Shown: positions 63,404 through 64,000 of the stretch, in pieces
Position numbering within the stretch: position 1 is the first letter of the stretch
How the letters are laid out: every line of letters starts with the position of its first letter
Assembly: GCF_018069805.1 (NCBI RefSeq)
Contig: NZ_JAGPYN010000008.1
Location: 62,001 to 126,000, forward strand
Direction: 5' to 3'
Origin: Pseudoalteromonas ostreae
GTDB taxonomy: Bacteria; Pseudomonadota; Gammaproteobacteria; Enterobacterales; Alteromonadaceae
Length of the DNA: 64,000 nucleotides
Translations under genes and position numbers: made by a program
Notes under the pieces: model-generated
The model's input: only the letters and a program-made list of their open reading frames with translations
Told to the model about the DNA's origin: nothing
The model's database searches: none

Positions 63404-64000
63404 TTACTCTGGTGCTATTTCGCTTTTTACGGCTTCTGGAATAGCGACAGGGTTGGTTACTGTGAATGACTTAAGTTGTACTTCAAATTGTTCCACACCT
63501 TTTTCGCCTTTCCACATTCTGACGAGCATGTAGTCCATCTCAGGGGCGAACCATGCAAGCGCTTGGCGTTTATCGTTATCATATAAACGTTTTACTTTAA
63601 TTGCTTCGATATTACCGATTGGTAATGAAATAGTTTCTTTGCCAACTACCTCAAAGTCGTATTCACGGCAGTTGCCTTTTTTATCAACTAGCTGGTACGA
63701 AAAAGTGGTTTTTCCCATCTTTAATTCTTCGCGCACTTGTACTTGATATGAAATTGAGTCTTGCAATTGATCAGACCATTCACACTCGACAGGGTATTTA
63801 CTCTCGCTACTGTTTACCAGTTTTTTTGTGTGGTCAAATTGCAGTGTATACTTTCTATCAGGGCCAGTGCCTGTACGGATCATGCTATAACTTAGAGGTG
63901 TGACTATTTTGTCGCTAAAAGTAAAGTTTGATGTTTCTTCGCGTGAATCTGAGAATATCATCCATTCAATATCACTGTGGTAGCTAACTTGATAACTGTT
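63404..64000 (-). CDS. DUF3108 family protein, C-terminal part (truncated by window edge)
   Basis: The frame is open to the right edge, so the start is outside the window; about 198 residues are visible. It has the DUF3108 character: an amphipathic Y-Q-V-S-Y start, Y-S-M-I-R-T-G-T-G-P-D-R, the V-K-R-L-Y-D-N-D-K-R-Q-A-L-A-W-F-A-P segment and P-E-M-D-Y-M-L-V-R-M-W. DUF3108 proteins are exported, beta-rich and of unknown function. The visible part has no signal peptide, as expected for the end of the gene. Confidence 0.75.
   Translation of the reverse strand, partial: NSYQVSYHSDIEWMIFSDSREETSNFTFSDKIVTPLSYSMIRTGTGPDRKYTLQFDHTKKLVNSSESKYPVECEWSDQLQDSISYQVQVREELKMGKTTFSYQLVDKKGNCREYDFEVVGKETISLPIGNIEAIKVKRLYDNDKRQALAWFAPEMDYMLVRMWKGEKGVEQFEVQLKSFTVTNPVAIPEAVKSEIAPE

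Overview
The window is AT-rich, gene-dense chromosomal DNA from a gammaproteobacterium. Gene content and order fit Alteromonadales, most likely Pseudoalteromonas or a close relative. Several blocks keep the Escherichia coli gene order: dnaX-ybaB-recR, pheS-pheT-ihfA, queF/syd/csrB/yqcC-truC/yqcA, and mltD-gloB-yafS-rnhA-dnaQ-tRNA-Asp followed by fadE and yafJ. The organism assignment is inference from gene families and synteny; no 16S rRNA gene is present.

Layout. 1-2140: end of a DUF885 protein, a DksA/TraR-type zinc-finger protein and dusC. 2355-4548: a three-gene RiPP-type operon, made of an exported precursor with twelve EGKCG motifs, a DUF692 (MNIO) enzyme and a DUF2063 partner. It matches the HvfABC/bufferin copper-binding peptide systems. 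4622-8780: a 40-residue membrane protein, apt, dnaX (with a programmed frameshift signal), ybaB and recR. 8950-13551: an MFS-acyltransferase fusion, a LysE exporter, a DUF2066 protein and hda. 13548-13864: a 317-bp non-coding element bounded by inverted repeats. 14016-17695: pheS-pheT-ihfA. 17756-31213: a lipoprotein, GAPDH, an M14 carboxypeptidase, an AGCS transporter, small conserved genes, a DUF349 protein, an H-NS-like protein, radD and an RraB-like protein. 31376-36789: tamA-tamB. 37098-45317: a cyclophilin, queF, syd, several conserved proteins, a CsrB-type sRNA with an upstream GacA box, DUF3549/DUF3301 genes, a YqcC-TruC fusion and a flavodoxin. 45364-52226: mltD, gloB, a methyltransferase, an MBL hydrolase, rnhA, dnaQ and a TIGR03503 protein. 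52326-53089: seven identical tRNA-Asp genes behind one strong promoter. 53155-64000: a heptamer tandem repeat, a membrane-anchored HTH regulator, an S9 peptidase, an ABC pair, fadE, a decayed AHH-nuclease toxin with its immunity gene, yafJ and a partial DUF3108 gene.

Most genes are housekeeping: DNA replication (dnaX, hda, dnaQ, rnhA), recombination and repair (recR, radD), tRNA charging and modification (pheST, dusC, queF, truC), envelope assembly (tamAB, mltD) and fatty-acid turnover (fadE, acyltransferase). The parts most worth a second look are the EGKCG peptide operon, the CsrB-type sRNA, the dnaX frameshift cassette, the inverted-repeat element after hda, the YqcC-TruC fusion and the toxin-immunity remnant beside fadE.
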